Source: Bacteroidales bacterium (GTDB taxonomy: Bacteria > Bacteroidota > Bacteroidia > Bacteroidales > FEN-979). Taken from it: DNA of 49,824 bases. Under the pieces are notes generated by a model. It searched no databases, was not told the origin of the DNA, and worked only from the letters and a program-made list of their open reading frames with translations. The stretch's first letter is position 1. Each line of letters opens with the position of its first letter. Position numbers and translations under genes: made by a program. The stretch is from the NCBI GenBank assembly GCA_025355465.1, contig JANXZO010000035.1, positions 1 through 49,824 on the forward strand. Direction: 5' to 3'. Positions 8,036-21,326 of this stretch are shown one piece after another.

Positions 8036-8875
8036 ATGAAAAATTTTAAAAAAGCAAAGCTGTCACTGGGCCTGCTGATCGTAGCTATGATCGGGTTCGC
8101 CTTCATGCCGGCGCCAACCAAGATAACTGTTAAGGGTTCGGATACCATGGTGATTCTGGCTCAGAAATGGGCAGAGGTTTATATGAAATCACACCAGGAT
8201 GTCATCATCCAGGTGACAGGCGGAGGCTCCGGTACCGGTATCTCAGCCCTCATCAACGGAGCAACCGATATCTGCAATTCAAGCCGCCCGATGAAATCTT
8301 CTGAAATCGATAAGCTGAAAGAGCGTTACGCCAGCATGGGTGTTGAAATTCCGTGTGCAAAGGATGGCATCACCATCTTCCTGAATGAATCGAACCCGGT
8401 AAGCGAGTTGAGCGTTAAGCAGCTGGCCGGTATCTTCTCCGGAAAGATCCGCAACTGGAAAGAGGTTGGCGGTCCCGACCAGGATATAAAGCTTTACGGA
8501 CGTGAGAACAGTTCGGGTACCTATGTTTTCTTCAAGGATAATGTGGTGAAGGCCGACTATGCCGCCAGCTGTCAGACCCTTCCGGGAACAGCCGCCGTGG
8601 TGAATGCCGTTTCGAAGGACAAATTCGGAATCGGTTACGGTGGCGCTGCCTATGCTGCAGGGGTAAAACATTGCAAGGTTAAAAAGGACGATAAAGGGGT
8701 AGCCTATTTCGCAACGGCGGAAACCATTGCAAAAGGTCAGTATCCCATCACGCGTTACCTTTACATGTATCTGAGAAACCGTCCGACCGGACAAACCAAG
8801 GCATACATTGACTGGATCCTCAGCCCGGAGGGACAGAAACTTGTAACAGATATTGGATATTTTCCGGTAAAGTAG
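8036..8875 (+). CDS. pstS: PstS, periplasmic phosphate-binding protein
   Basis: A 279-aa protein with a signal peptide (MKNFKKAKLSLGLLIVAMIG, cleavage near AFMPAP). The PBP-like domain holds the phosphate-binding elements: KGSDTM near residue 34, GGGSGTG near 62, and 'ENSSGTY' in the second lobe, which is the SGT loop that hydrogen-bonds phosphate. It ends with the usual 'WILSPEGQKLVTDIGYFPV'. It delivers phosphate to the PstCAB ABC importer encoded immediately downstream. There is no lipobox, so it is probably soluble in the periplasm. A strong stem-loop lies between it and pstC. Confidence 0.93.
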   Translation: MKNFKKAKLSLGLLIVAMIGFAFMPAPTKITVKGSDTMVILAQKWAEVYMKSHQDVIIQVTGGGSGTGISALINGATDICNSSRPMKSSEIDKLKERYASMGVEIPCAKDGITIFLNESNPVSELSVKQLAGIFSGKIRNWKEVGGPDQDIKLYGRENSSGTYVFFKDNVVKADYAASCQTLPGTAAVVNAVSKDKFGIGYGGAAYAAGVKHCKVKKDDKGVAYFATAETIAKGQYPITRYLYMYLRNRPTGQTKAYIDWILSPEGQKLVTDIGYFPVK

Positions 8876-8894
8876 TTTTTTGTTAGTACCAGTG

Positions 8895-8945
8895 AAAATG
8901 GATGACTGGCGACATCTCACAAGGTGTTGCCTTTCATTTTTAATT
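8895..8945 (+). promoter_or_regulatory. Intercistronic stem-loop between pstS and pstC
   Basis: GGCGACA at 908-914 (offset 8000) pairs with TGTTGCC at 8925-8931 with one G-U pair and a 10-nt loop. AAAATG at 8895-8900 can extend the structure by pairing with CATTTT at 8935-8940, and a T run follows. It may stabilise the 3' end of pstS mRNA or partly terminate, giving more binding protein than permease. Confidence 0.5.
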
Positions 8946-8953
8946 ACAAAACA

Positions 8954-10072
8954 ATGAATAATCCCGATCAGAAAGAGTACCGCTTCACGCGAGACTCGCT
9001 CAGAAAGAAATTCCGGCTTTCTGAATTCCTCTCTGAAAAGATCATAACCGGCGTTGCCTTTCTTTCCATCACCATCATCGTGCTGATCTTTTTCTTCGTA
9101 TTCAAAGAGTCCCTTCCGATTTTCAGGTCTGAAAAAAAGGCGGCTGTGAAAGTTGAATCCATTCAGAAGCAGGAGCAGTACGGCGTCGACACCAGCGTGA
9201 CCAGCAACGCCTCGGGCCAGGAGCAGTATGGAGTTACCACCAAGGACACCCTGATGATAGAAAACCAGGCTCCGGAGCGTGATACCGTTGCCCATGGTTC
9301 CGAACAGGCAACCCTGAAAAGCCTGGTGGGGAAACAGTGGCTGCCGGTTTCCGATAATCCCCGGTACGGACTGATCCCGCTCATTGTGGGTACTTTGAAA
9401 ATAACGCTGATCGCCATGTTATTCGCCGCACCCATTGCGATTTTAGCGGCCCTGTTCTCCGCTTCGTTTGCACCTTACTGGTTGCGCGAAATTATCAAAC
9501 CAGCCATCGAGTTGCTTGCCGGGTTCCCTTCCGTGGTGATCGGTTTTTTCGCCCTGATGGTGATGGCTTCCTTTTTCCAGAACATTTTTGGTTACGACGG
9601 ACGGTTGAATGCCTTTGTGGGCGGAGTGGCCATGGCCCTTGCTGCCATTCCGATCATATTTACCATTACCGAAGATGCCCTTACCGCCGTTCCGCGCACC
9701 TACACCGAAGCCAGTCTTGCCCTGGGCGCCACACGATGGCAAACGGCCCTGTTCGTCACCTTGCCGGCTGCAACACCCGGAATATTTGCGGCGATCCTGC
9801 TTGGGATCGGTCGTGTTTTCGGGGAGACGATGATCGCCCTGATGGCCACCGGGAATGCCGCCATGATCTCTGCCAACCCTTTCGAATCGGTGAGAACCCT
9901 GGCTGCTACCATTGGCGCCGAAATGGCGGAGGTGGTTTTTGGAGATACCCATTACAGTGTGCTTTTTCTGATCGGCTCCCTGCTGTTTATTTTCAATTTC
10001 AGTCTCAATGCGATGGCTGAGTTCTGGGTGAAAGGAAAATTGGTGAAACGTTTTCAAGGAAAGCAATCATGA
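8954..10072 (+). CDS. pstC: PstC, phosphate ABC transporter permease
   Basis: A 372-aa protein from the ATG at 8954; an in-frame codon at 8924 lies inside the stem-loop and is less likely. TM1 is at about residues 30-50 (ITGVAFLSITIIVLIFFFVF). A long hydrophilic periplasmic loop (about 51-135) follows, then five more hydrophobic segments. The EAA loop that contacts PstB is visible (EASLALGATRWQTALFVTLP). The loop contains a duplicated octamer, QEQYGVDT at 73-80 and QEQYGVTT at 89-96. Its stop overlaps the pstA start (ATGA), so translation is coupled. Function: one half of the transmembrane phosphate channel. Confidence 0.93.
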   Translation: MNNPDQKEYRFTRDSLRKKFRLSEFLSEKIITGVAFLSITIIVLIFFFVFKESLPIFRSEKKAAVKVESIQKQEQYGVDTSVTSNASGQEQYGVTTKDTLMIENQAPERDTVAHGSEQATLKSLVGKQWLPVSDNPRYGLIPLIVGTLKITLIAMLFAAPIAILAALFSASFAPYWLREIIKPAIELLAGFPSVVIGFFALMVMASFFQNIFGYDGRLNAFVGGVAMALAAIPIIFTITEDALTAVPRTYTEASLALGATRWQTALFVTLPAATPGIFAAILLGIGRVFGETMIALMATGNAAMISANPFESVRTLAATIGAEMAEVVFGDTHYSVLFLIGSLLFIFNFSLNAMAEFWVKGKLVKRFQGKQS

Positions 10073-10968
10073 GCAAGAGAAAATCTTTAACCGGCGGAAT
10101 ATTTATCGGAGCCACCGCCTTGTCTGCATTCCTGATCATTGCCGTGATCATCGTCCTGCTGGTGGTGATCATCCTCGGCGGAAAAGGTACCTTCTCGTGG
10201 GAATTTCTCACTGCCTTTCCCACAGACGGCATGATGAAAGGAGGGATCTTCCCGGCCATCTATGGTACTGCACTGCTGGTTCTCATCATGTCGGTGGCGG
10301 CGGTCCCTTTTGGTACCATCACCGCCATTTATCTTACCGAATACGCGAGCGAAAAGTCCATCCTGGCGCAAACCATACGTTTTGCCGTCAGAACACTGGC
10401 TACCGTTCCCTCCATCATCTTCGGCCTGTTCGGACTCGGCTTCTTTATCAAGTTCGTGGGGGGAGGGATGGACAACTTCTTCCTCGGGGGAGAGCTGAAA
10501 TGGGGGCAACCCAACATCCTCTGGGCCAGTCTCACGATGGCCTTGTTAACGCTCCCAGTGGTGATCGTTTCGGTGGAGGAGGCCATCCGCACCGTTCCGC
10601 GCGAGCTGCGCGAGGCAAGCCTGGCCCTGGGTGCCACCAAATGGGAAACCATCAAACGGATCGTGCTGCCCGGTTCCAGGGCCGGCATCATGACCGGCAC
10701 CATCCTGGCGGTGAGCCGCGGGGCGGGAGAGGTGGCGCCGATCCTTTTTACAGGGGCTGCCTATTACCTGGCCACCCTGCCCACTTCGCTCAGCGACCAG
10801 TTCATGAATCTCGGCTATCACATCTACATCATGGCTACACAGTCGGCCAATGTGGATCAGACACTGCCCATTCAGTTTGCCACAACCATGGTATTGCTGA
10901 TGCTCACTTTTATGTTAAATTTAACCGCGGTAATCATCCGCGCCCGTTTACGCAGAAAAGCAAAATGA
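10069..10968 (+). CDS. pstA: PstA, phosphate ABC transporter permease
   Basis: A 299-aa membrane protein with six hydrophobic segments, the first at about residues 15-38 (LSAFLIIAVIIVLLVVIILGG). The PstA signatures are present: 'FAVRTLATVPSIIFGLFGLGFF' and the EAA loop 'REASLALGATKWETIKRIVLP'. It ends with a basic tail (RARLRRKAK). It overlaps pstC by 4 bp and is followed by pstB after 20 bp. It pairs with PstC to form the permease and docks with PstB through the EAA loop. Confidence 0.93.
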   Translation: MSKRKSLTGGIFIGATALSAFLIIAVIIVLLVVIILGGKGTFSWEFLTAFPTDGMMKGGIFPAIYGTALLVLIMSVAAVPFGTITAIYLTEYASEKSILAQTIRFAVRTLATVPSIIFGLFGLGFFIKFVGGGMDNFFLGGELKWGQPNILWASLTMALLTLPVVIVSVEEAIRTVPRELREASLALGATKWETIKRIVLPGSRAGIMTGTILAVSRGAGEVAPILFTGAAYYLATLPTSLSDQFMNLGYHIYIMATQSANVDQTLPIQFATTMVLLMLTFMLNLTAVIIRARLRRKAK

Positions 10969-10988
10969 TCAACGACGAAGTTTGAACA

Positions 10989-11747
10989 ATGAAAGAGACT
11001 AAAATCAAAACGAAGAACTTAACACTTTTCTACGGTGCGAAGATGGCGTTGAATTCCATCTCGGTCGATATTCCCGAGAATGAGGTCACCGCCTTTATCG
11101 GTCCTTCGGGATGCGGCAAATCGACATTCCTTCGCACCCTGAACAGGATGAATGATCTTATTCCCGGCGTGAAAATTACCGGCGAAGTGCTTGTCGACTC
11201 CCTGAACATCTACGACAAACAGATCGATGTGGTAAATCTGCGGAAAAAAATAGGGATGGTTTTTCAAAAGTCGAACCCGTTTGCCAAATCCATTTTTGAG
11301 AATGTCGCCTATGGCCCGCGGATCAATGGGATCACCGACCGTAAGAAACTGGAGGAGATTGTAGAGCGGTCGCTTAAAAATGCCTTCATCTGGGAAGAGG
11401 TGAAGGACCGGCTGCACGACTCCGCCATGGGTTTATCTGGCGGTCAGCAGCAGCGCATGTGCATCGCACGCACGCTCGCCGTGGAACCCGAGATCATCCT
11501 GATGGACGAGCCCGCCAGTGCTCTTGATCCCATCTCAACCGCCAAGATCGAAGAGCTGATCTTCGAGCTGAAGAAAAATTACACCATAGTCATCGTTACC
11601 CATAACATGCAGCAGGCTGCGCGCGTTAGTGACCTTACCGCGTTCTTTTACCTGGGCGAGCTGATCGAATTTGGGAAAACAAAAAAAATCTTCACCTCCC
11701 CCGATAAAAAACAGACGGAGGATTATATCACGGGACGGTTTGGTTAA
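10989..11747 (+). CDS. pstB: PstB, phosphate ABC transporter ATPase
   Basis: A 252-aa ATPase of typical PstB length. Walker A is GPSGCGKST at residues 38-46, followed by the PstB-specific '[14 protein letters not shown]'. The Q-loop lies in '[10 protein letters not shown]', the ABC signature is LSGGQQQR, and Walker B is [13 protein letters not shown]. The switch His is in '[15 protein letters not shown]'. All catalytic residues are present. It hydrolyses ATP at the cytoplasmic face to drive phosphate import. It begins 20 bp after pstA and is followed by phoU after 57 bp. Confidence 0.95.
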   Translation: MKETKIKTKNLTLFYGAKMALNSISVDIPENEVTAFIGPSGCGKSTFLRTLNRMNDLIPGVKITGEVLVDSLNIYDKQIDVVNLRKKIGMVFQKSNPFAKSIFENVAYGPRINGITDRKKLEEIVERSLKNAFIWEEVKDRLHDSAMGLSGGQQQRMCIARTLAVEPEIILMDEPASALDPISTAKIEELIFELKKNYTIVIVTHNMQQAARVSDLTAFFYLGELIEFGKTKKIFTSPDKKQTEDYITGRFG

Positions 11748-12500
11748 AAAGCCGTGATTCGTGAAAGGGGAGATGTAACAATAATGTGATTAAAACGCAA
11801 GATCATGGAAAGACATTTTGAACAAGAGCTGGATAAACTTAACAAGCGGATCCTCAAAATGGGGAACCTCGTGGCCGAGCAGGTTCACATGGCTCTGACC
11901 GCGCTACTGAACGGTGATATCGAAATTGCCGGCCAGATCGTGGAGAACGATAAAAAGGTAGATAAACTGGATGTCAAGATCGATAAACTCTGCCAGCGTA
12001 TTTTTGCCTTAACCCAGCCGGTGGCAACCGACCTGCGGCTTATCATGTCGGCACTGCGCATGAACAACGACCTGGAACGGATGGGCGACCATGCCGTGAG
12101 CATTGCCACCAAGGTTGACAGTGTTAGTGAATACCGCGACATCATCCATGAACTTCAAATCGATGAGGTGGTGCAGATGACAGACATGATCGTGAATGAT
12201 GTGATCACCATCCTCAACAGCAGGAATACGGCGTTTGTGAAGGATATTTTCGACCTGGCCGGTACCATCGATGAAAAGGTCAAGGTTGCCTCGGCCCGGA
12301 TCATCGACGAAATGATGCACAAGTCGGAAGTCATCGTGGTGGCCACGCAGCTGATCCTTATCCTCACTGCCATTGAACGGCTCGCAGCCTACTCCACAAA
12401 CATAGCCGAGTCGATCATTTTTATCGTAGAAGGAAGGCTTGTCAAACATGCAAAGCTAAACTCCGGCGCCACGCTGCAGGATGAGGATTCAGATCCTTCC

Positions 12501-16067
<3,567 letters not shown>

Positions 16068-16082
16068 AGGCGAAGGTGACAA

Positions 16083-18119
16083 TTATTTGTAACAAAATTT
16101 CTCGATGGTCCCGAATACATCTTCAGGATGAAGCGGTTTTGAGATGTAGTCATCCATACCGGCTTCCAGACATTTCTCGCGGTCTCCCTTCATGGCATTG
16201 GCGGTTAGCGCGATAATCGGTGTCTTTTGATTTTTGCCGCCAGCGTCGCTGCGGATGGTGCGGGTGGCCTCAAACCCATCCATTTCCGGCATCATGACGT
16301 CCATGAGGATCAGGTCGAAGGAAATTTCACGGGCCTTTTTCACAGTCTCCAGCCCGTTCACGGCTGTAACCACATCCCACCCTTTTTTTGCCAGAAGTTG
16401 TACCACGATCTTCTGGTTTATGAGCTGGTCCTCGGCAAGCAGGATATTCAGTTTGCGGGCCTGCACGTTGCCGGGGGTAAATTTATTGGCCTGGCTGCCG
16501 GCAACAGGAAGATGTGAATCGACCTTGAAAATTCGCTGAATAAGATTACGCAGCTCCTTTTGCAGGACCGGTTTAAAGATATAGAAACGGATATCCTGGG
16601 CCTGGATCTGACGGATGGCATGAATCGATTTGTCGTCGGTCATGATCACGAATTCTGCCGATTTCTGCGCCGGCAGGGCGGCACGAAGCAGCTGAACGAC
16701 AGATTTCCCCTGGTAAGAAAAGAGCAGGTGATCCACCAGGATAATGTTATAACCGGAACCTTTGGCCGACAGCAGCGATTCAATCGCCATATTCACCGAA
16801 GTGGCAAAATCGGCCCTGATATTCCAGGCTTTGAAATAGTTTGCAAGCTGCGCGTTGTGCTCGGAATGGGTGTCGACAACCAGCACGTTAAGGGGCTTGA
16901 GTGATTCGGGGAGGGGCAGACTCCAGGCACTTTCGGAGGGATGACCGGGTTTGAGCGGTAGGTTGAAGTGAAAGGTGCTTCCTTTGCCCGGGGTACTCTC
17001 CACGCCGATCTTTCCGCCCATCATCTCAACAAGTTTTTTGGAGATGGTGAGTCCGAGACCTGTACCGCCATAGTTTCGGGTTGTGGAGGCGTCGGCCTGC
17101 CGGTACGACTCGAAAAGGATGTCTGTTTTGTCGGCCGAAATGCCGATGCCGGTATCTTTTACGGTGAATTCAAAATCGTTCACCCCGTTTTGAACGCCGG
17201 TGATCCCCACCGCCAGGGTGACTGTTCCGGTTTCGGTAAATTTGATGGCATTGCCTACCAGGTTTATCAGCACCTGACGCAGGCGTGTCGGATCGCCAAT
17301 CACCACATCGGGCATGGTGGCAGGATGCTGCAGGATAAGTTCGAGTTTTTTCTGAAAAATCTTTACCGACAGTAACCTTACAATCTTTTCCAGCAGATCG
17401 CGCAAGCTGAATTCAATGTGTTCAATCTCCAGCTTGTCGGCTTCTATTTTCGAGATATCGAGGATCTCATTGATGATCTCCAGGAGTGATTCGGAGCTTT
17501 GCTTGATATCGGTCAGATGTTCAAAATACTGGTCGGTGATGTCGCGGTCCATCAGGATGAGGTCGGTCATCCCGATGATACCGTTCAGCGGGGTGCGGAT
17601 CTCGTGGCTCATGCTGGCCAGGAACGAACTTTTCGCCAGTGTGGCCTCTTCGGCAATGCGTCTGGCTTTTTCGAGTTCCGAGATGGTTCCCTGCAACTCC
17701 TTGGTGGTTACCTGAAGGGCATGTTTCTGTTTGAAAAAATCGATGTACGCCCGGATCTTGTTTTGCAGGATCTTCCGGTCGAGGGGTTTGTAGAGATAAT
17801 CAACGGCGCCGGTTTCATAACCCCTGAAGATCTGTTTCGGCTGACGGAAGGTGGCGGTGATAAAGATGATGGGAATACTTTTTGTACGTTCGCTGCCCCG
17901 CATCAGCTCTGCGGTTTCAAAGCCATCCATGCCGGGCATGTTCACGTCGAGCAGCACCAGCGAGATGTCATAATCGATCATCAGCCCCAGCGCCTCGTTT
18001 CCGGAGAGGGCTTTGATTATGGTCAGCTCATCACTGTCGATGATCGTTTCAAGGGTGAGCAGGTTTTCCGGCCGGTCATCAACAATGAGGATATTGAACT
18101 TTTCTGGTTTATTCTCCAT
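16083..18119 (-). CDS. Soluble hybrid histidine kinase (REC-HisKA-HATPase-REC-REC)
   Basis: A 678-aa cytoplasmic protein. The N-terminal REC has the DD pair in IVDDRPEN, the phospho-Asp at residue 58 ([11 protein letters not shown]) and the Lys in YKPL. A coiled coil (about 130-160) leads to the HisKA box ([15 protein letters not shown], His-172). The HATPase has NLVGNAIKF and [13 protein letters not shown] second REC-like module (about 405-530) is diverged: it has one acidic residue where the usual pair sits (VVDTHSE), but keeps an Asp (LVDHLLF), Thr and Lys. The third REC is canonical ([27 protein letters not shown]). It lies 15 bp upstream of the membrane hybrid kinase on the same strand, so the two probably form a phosphorelay pair. 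Confidence 0.9.
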   Translation of the reverse strand: MENKPEKFNILIVDDRPENLLTLETIIDSDELTIIKALSGNEALGLMIDYDISLVLLDVNMPGMDGFETAELMRGSERTKSIPIIFITATFRQPKQIFRGYETGAVDYLYKPLDRKILQNKIRAYIDFFKQKHALQVTTKELQGTISELEKARRIAEEATLAKSSFLASMSHEIRTPLNGIIGMTDLILMDRDITDQYFEHLTDIKQSSESLLEIINEILDISKIEADKLEIEHIEFSLRDLLEKIVRLLSVKIFQKKLELILQHPATMPDVVIGDPTRLRQVLINLVGNAIKFTETGTVTLAVGITGVQNGVNDFEFTVKDTGIGISADKTDILFESYRQADASTTRNYGGTGLGLTISKKLVEMMGGKIGVESTPGKGSTFHFNLPLKPGHPSESAWSLPLPESLKPLNVLVVDTHSEHNAQLANYFKAWNIRADFATSVNMAIESLLSAKGSGYNIILVDHLLFSYQGKSVVQLLRAALPAQKSAEFVIMTDDKSIHAIRQIQAQDIRFYIFKPVLQKELRNLIQRIFKVDSHLPVAGSQANKFTPGNVQARKLNILLAEDQLINQKIVVQLLAKKGWDVVTAVNGLETVKKAREISFDLILMDVMMPEMDGFEATRTIRSDAGGKNQKTPIIALTANAMKGDREKCLEAGMDDYISKPLHPEDVFGTIEKFCYK

Positions 18120-18192
18120 CGGTTATCAATATTTAGTCGACAAGTCCTGTTAATTCATATAAGGCGGAGGACTTGGAGGAGTGTATTATTTA

Positions 18193-18200
18193 CAAATGTA
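18193..18200 (-). promoter_or_regulatory. -7 element for the hybrid kinase pair
   Basis: TACATTTG on the minus strand (complement of 18193-18200) is a perfect TAnnTTTG box. Transcription would start near 18186 with a leader of about 65 nt. No TTTG is found at the ideal -33 position. It lies in the divergent region shared with the sugar transporter. Confidence 0.45.
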
Positions 18201-18213
18201 TTATTATTTTGAA

Positions 18214-18246
18214 TTGTTTACCTAACACAAATTTACTTTATTTTTG
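18214..18246 (+). promoter_or_regulatory. Promoter of the sugar transporter operon
   Basis: TATTTTTG at 18239-18246 is a perfect TAnnTTTG box, with TTG at 18214-18216 and a 22-bp spacer. The start would be near 18253, about 30 bp before the ATG. Confidence 0.55.
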
Positions 18247-18284
18247 TCGCAGTTAACTGGTTAAAAGGACCAAACAAAGCCTTC

Positions 18285-19643
18285 ATGACACAACAGGTTC
18301 CCGGGCAGGGTTTAACGCCAAAAGGGAGTTATGCACTCTCGGTATCCATCATCGGTCTCTTCTTTTTTATCTTTGGTTTTGTTACCTGGCTCAACGGGAT
18401 CCTCATTCCTTACCTGAAAATTGCCTGTGAGCTGTCGAATTTCCAGGCTTTGTTCGTCGCCTTCGCTTTTTACATCTCCTATACCGTAATGGCTTTACCC
18501 TCCTCCTGGGTGCTGAAAAGGACCGGCTTCAAGACCGGTATGATGGTTGGGTTATGGGTGATGGCCCTGGGCACGCTGCTGTTCATTCCGGCTGCCATGC
18601 TGCGAACATTTCCGCTCTTCCTGCTGGGGCTTTTTGTCCTCGGCACCGGGCTGGCCATTCTGCAAACGGCTTCGAACCCTTATATCACCATCATCGGACC
18701 GCGTGAGAGTGCCGCCCGGCGAATCAGCATCATGGGGATCTGCAACAAGCTGGCTGGTGCCATTGCCCCGCTCATCCTGGCCTATTTCATTCTGCACGAC
18801 GGAGACACGTTTGTCAAAAGCCTGGAGAATCTGAGCCGGGAAGCCAGGGTGGCGGCGCTCGATGTACTGGCACGCAGGGTGATCAATCCTTACCTGGTGA
18901 TGACGCTGGTACTCTTTGCCCTCGGACTTTTCATCCGCAAAGCGCCGCTCCCCGAGGTGGAAGCGGAGGAAGATGTTGATACCGGAAACAACGAGGCCTC
19001 TTCCAAAACTTCGATTTTTCAGTTTCCGCACCTGATCCTGGGCGTGATCACCCTTTTTTTTTACGTAGGGGTTGAGGTGATTGCGGGCGATACCATCATC
19101 CGGTACGGACTCTCTATCGGCGTGGCCCTTGAATCAGCCAAAAATTTCACCTCCCTCGTGCTGATCTCCATGGTGGCGGGGTACATCCTCGGGATCCTGG
19201 GTATCCCGAAGTACCTCTCGCAAAAAACAGCGCTGGCCTGGTGTGGCGTGCTGGGTATCCTCTTCACCGTGCTGATCACCGCCGTTCCGGTTACCGCGCA
19301 TTTCAGCTTCCCGTTTGTGGACCTTATGACCCTCCGTCCGGTGGAGCTGGTCGTTCCTTACACCGTGCTTTTCGTGGGTTTGCTCGGGCTGGCAAATGCC
19401 CTCGTGTGGCCTGCCATATGGCCGCTTGCCATCCATGATCTGGGTAAATTCATTAAAACCGGATCGGCCCTGCTCATCATGGGTATAGCCGGCGGAGCCA
19501 TTCTGCCCCTGCTGTGGGGCTACCTCTCGGATGTGTGGTCGCCGCAACAGGCCTACTGGCTGGCGGTGCCGTGTTACCTTTTTATCATTTATTTCGCACT
19601 GCAGGGCCATAAGGTCAGGTCCTGGAAAATTCAGAAACCATGA
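18285..19643 (+). CDS. Sugar MFS transporter, FucP family
   Basis: A 452-aa protein with about 12 membrane segments. The N-terminal helix contains 'FFFIFGFVTWLNGILIPYLKIACELSNFQALFV', typical of FucP-like fucose, galactose and glucose H+ symporters; the Asn and acidic residues of the first helices are kept. Further family marks are 'GTGLAILQTASNPYITIIGPRESAARRISIMGICNKLAG' and, in the second half, 'FFYVGVEVIAGDTIIRYG'. It overlaps the nucleotidyltransferase gene by 4 bp, so uptake and activation of a sugar may be coupled. The substrate cannot be read; glucose, galactose, fucose or N-acetylhexosamine are all possible for this family. Confidence 0.88.
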   Translation: MTQQVPGQGLTPKGSYALSVSIIGLFFFIFGFVTWLNGILIPYLKIACELSNFQALFVAFAFYISYTVMALPSSWVLKRTGFKTGMMVGLWVMALGTLLFIPAAMLRTFPLFLLGLFVLGTGLAILQTASNPYITIIGPRESAARRISIMGICNKLAGAIAPLILAYFILHDGDTFVKSLENLSREARVAALDVLARRVINPYLVMTLVLFALGLFIRKAPLPEVEAEEDVDTGNNEASSKTSIFQFPHLILGVITLFFYVGVEVIAGDTIIRYGLSIGVALESAKNFTSLVLISMVAGYILGILGIPKYLSQKTALAWCGVLGILFTVLITAVPVTAHFSFPFVDLMTLRPVELVVPYTVLFVGLLGLANALVWPAIWPLAIHDLGKFIKTGSALLIMGIAGGAILPLLWGYLSDVWSPQQAYWLAVPCYLFIIYFALQGHKVRSWKIQKP

Positions 19644-20548
19644 AACCAACGCTACTCATTCTTGCAGCCGGCATCGGCAGCCGTTATGGCGGACTCAAGC
19701 AGCTCGACAAGATCGGTCCTTCGGGAGAAACCATCATCGATTATTCAATTTACGACGCCATCAGGGCGGGATTCGGAAAGGTGGTATTCATCATCAAAGA
19801 GAGTATCGAAGATGATTTTAAGGAGACCTTTGTCGAAAAACTTCAGGACAAGATCGCGATAGATTATGTGTTTCAGGAGATCTGGATGGTACCGGAGGGA
19901 GTGCTTGTTCCCGACGAGCGTCAGAAGCCCTGGGGCACAGGTCATGCGGTAATGATGGCCGACGGTAAGATTGACGGGCCCTTTGCAGTCATCAACGCCG
20001 ACGATTTCTACGGTCGCGGAGCCTATAAATCCCTGGCTGATTACTACAAGGGCTGGACCCCGGCGCGCGAAAACGATTATTGCATGGTTGGATACCATGT
20101 TGCCAACACCCTCTCTGAATTCGGGTCGGTTTCGCGCGGCATCTGCCAGCCTGATGCCTCCTCTTTTTTGGTGGACGTGGCGGAACGTCACCACATCGAA
20201 AGGGGTGAAAACGGGATCACCTACAAGGATGAACATGAAAAGCTGGTGGGCATTTCCGACAACACCATCGTGTCCATGAACTTCTGGGGATTTACCCCCT
20301 CGTTCTTTACCTTCCTGAACCAGGGGTTTGGGGAGTTCATTAACAGGAACGCCGAGAACCTGAAAGCGGAATTCTATATCCCGAGCATGGTGAACGATCT
20401 CATCAACAGCCACAGGGCTACCGTGAAGGTGCTCGATTGCTACGACAAGTGGTTTGGCATGACCTACAAGGAGGATCGGGAAACGGTGGTGCGAAGCATC
20501 AGAAACCTTATCAAACAAGGGGAGTACCCCGAAAATTTGTGGGGCTGA
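19640..20548 (+). CDS. Sugar-phosphate nucleotidyltransferase
   Basis: A 302-aa cytoplasmic enzyme. The N-terminal nucleotide-binding signature is LLILAAGIGSRYGGLKQLD followed by 'GPSGETIIDYS', as in NTP_transferase/MobA-like enzymes. 'KPWGTGHAVM' and 'FAVINADDFYG' supply the nucleotide-binding and metal-binding residues (the DD pair near residue 119). The C-terminal part has no hexapeptide repeat, so it is a stand-alone pyrophosphorylase rather than GlmU-like. It would join a sugar-1-phosphate to an NTP. It overlaps the FucP-type transporter by 4 bp, which suggests that the transported sugar or its phosphate is the substrate. Confidence 0.8.
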   Translation: MKPTLLILAAGIGSRYGGLKQLDKIGPSGETIIDYSIYDAIRAGFGKVVFIIKESIEDDFKETFVEKLQDKIAIDYVFQEIWMVPEGVLVPDERQKPWGTGHAVMMADGKIDGPFAVINADDFYGRGAYKSLADYYKGWTPARENDYCMVGYHVANTLSEFGSVSRGICQPDASSFLVDVAERHHIERGENGITYKDEHEKLVGISDNTIVSMNFWGFTPSFFTFLNQGFGEFINRNAENLKAEFYIPSMVNDLINSHRATVKVLDCYDKWFGMTYKEDRETVVRSIRNLIKQGEYPENLWG

Positions 20549-20604
20549 TCAAATTTTTGGCACCCTCATCCGTTATCATAATCGGCTGCAACGTATAAAT
20601 TACC

Positions 20605-20612
20605 TATCTTTG
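20605..20612 (+). promoter_or_regulatory. -7 element for the beta-barrel protein
   Basis: TATCTTTG is a perfect TAnnTTTG box 21 bp before the ATG at 20634. There is no clear TTTG at -33. Confidence 0.5.
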
Positions 20613-20633
20613 TCACTGGCAAATTGAAATTCT

Positions 20634-21326
20634 ATGAACAACTGCAAGCGCATATTTTACTTTTTCACCCTCACGGCAATCCTTTTCAGCATGCTTGTTC
20701 CCTCTGTTGGCAGGGCCCAGGTGCTCAACGAAACCACCAAAAAACGCATCGCGGTGGGGATCGGATTGTTTACCGATATCTGGCAGAACATGCCTTCGGG
20801 AACAAAGACCAGGACCATCAACCAGGGTTTTCATGCCTATGTGCTGTATGGCGTTCCTTTCGGTAAAAGCAATTTTGGCGTTGGCATCGGTCTCGGACTT
20901 TCGGTTCACAACATGTACGGGAATTTCACGGTCACCGGCAAGAACGACACCACCCGGTTCACTGTTATTCCCGACTCCATAAGCTATAAGCGCAGTAAAA
21001 TGACCCTGCCTTATCTGGAGTTGCCCATCGAATTCAATTTTTCAACAAAGAAAAAATTTGCCATGGGCATTGGCTTCAAGTTGGGTTACCTGCTCCCTGC
21101 ATTCACCAAATATGTGGGCGACAATCCTTTGCCTCCTCACGAAGAGTTGCGGATGAAACTCAGAAACATTAAAAACCTGGAGGCCTTTGCCTATGGTCCG
21201 TACCTGCGGATCGGATATAAATGGTTTCATTTTTACGGCTACTACCAGCTCTCTGATGTATTCAAAAAGGGGCTGGGTCCGAATGTATATCCCATTACCC
21301 TGGGATTCCTGCTCAGGCCTTTCTGA
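20634..21326 (+). CDS. Outer-membrane beta-barrel protein
   Basis: A 230-aa protein with a signal peptide (MNNCKRIFYFFTLTAILFSMLVPSVGRAQ). The rest is made of alternating strands, with Gly and aromatic residues at strand ends ('NFGVGIGLGLSVHNMYG', 'FAMGIGFKLGYLLP', 'YLRIGYKWFHFYGYYQLS'). It ends in 'PITLGFLLRPF' with the terminal Phe of an outer-membrane barrel. This is the PorT-like/OMP beta-barrel family, common and diverse in Bacteroidota. It would form an eight-stranded barrel of unknown role. It has its own promoter and converges on the PAP2-like gene, with the two stop codons directly adjacent. Confidence 0.78.
   Translation: MNNCKRIFYFFTLTAILFSMLVPSVGRAQVLNETTKKRIAVGIGLFTDIWQNMPSGTKTRTINQGFHAYVLYGVPFGKSNFGVGIGLGLSVHNMYGNFTVTGKNDTTRFTVIPDSISYKRSKMTLPYLELPIEFNFSTKKKFAMGIGFKLGYLLPAFTKYVGDNPLPPHEELRMKLRNIKNLEAFAYGPYLRIGYKWFHFYGYYQLSDVFKKGLGPNVYPITLGFLLRPF

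Noticed and set aside
8279-9295. Minus-strand frame of 338 codons across pstS and pstC
   Set aside because: It spans two well-supported pst genes and their intergenic stem-loop, and has no recognisable motif.
20550-20580. Sigma-54 promoter (TTGGCAC) before the beta-barrel gene
   Set aside because: There is no GC at -12 with the right spacing, and a perfect TAnnTTTG box lies closer to the gene.
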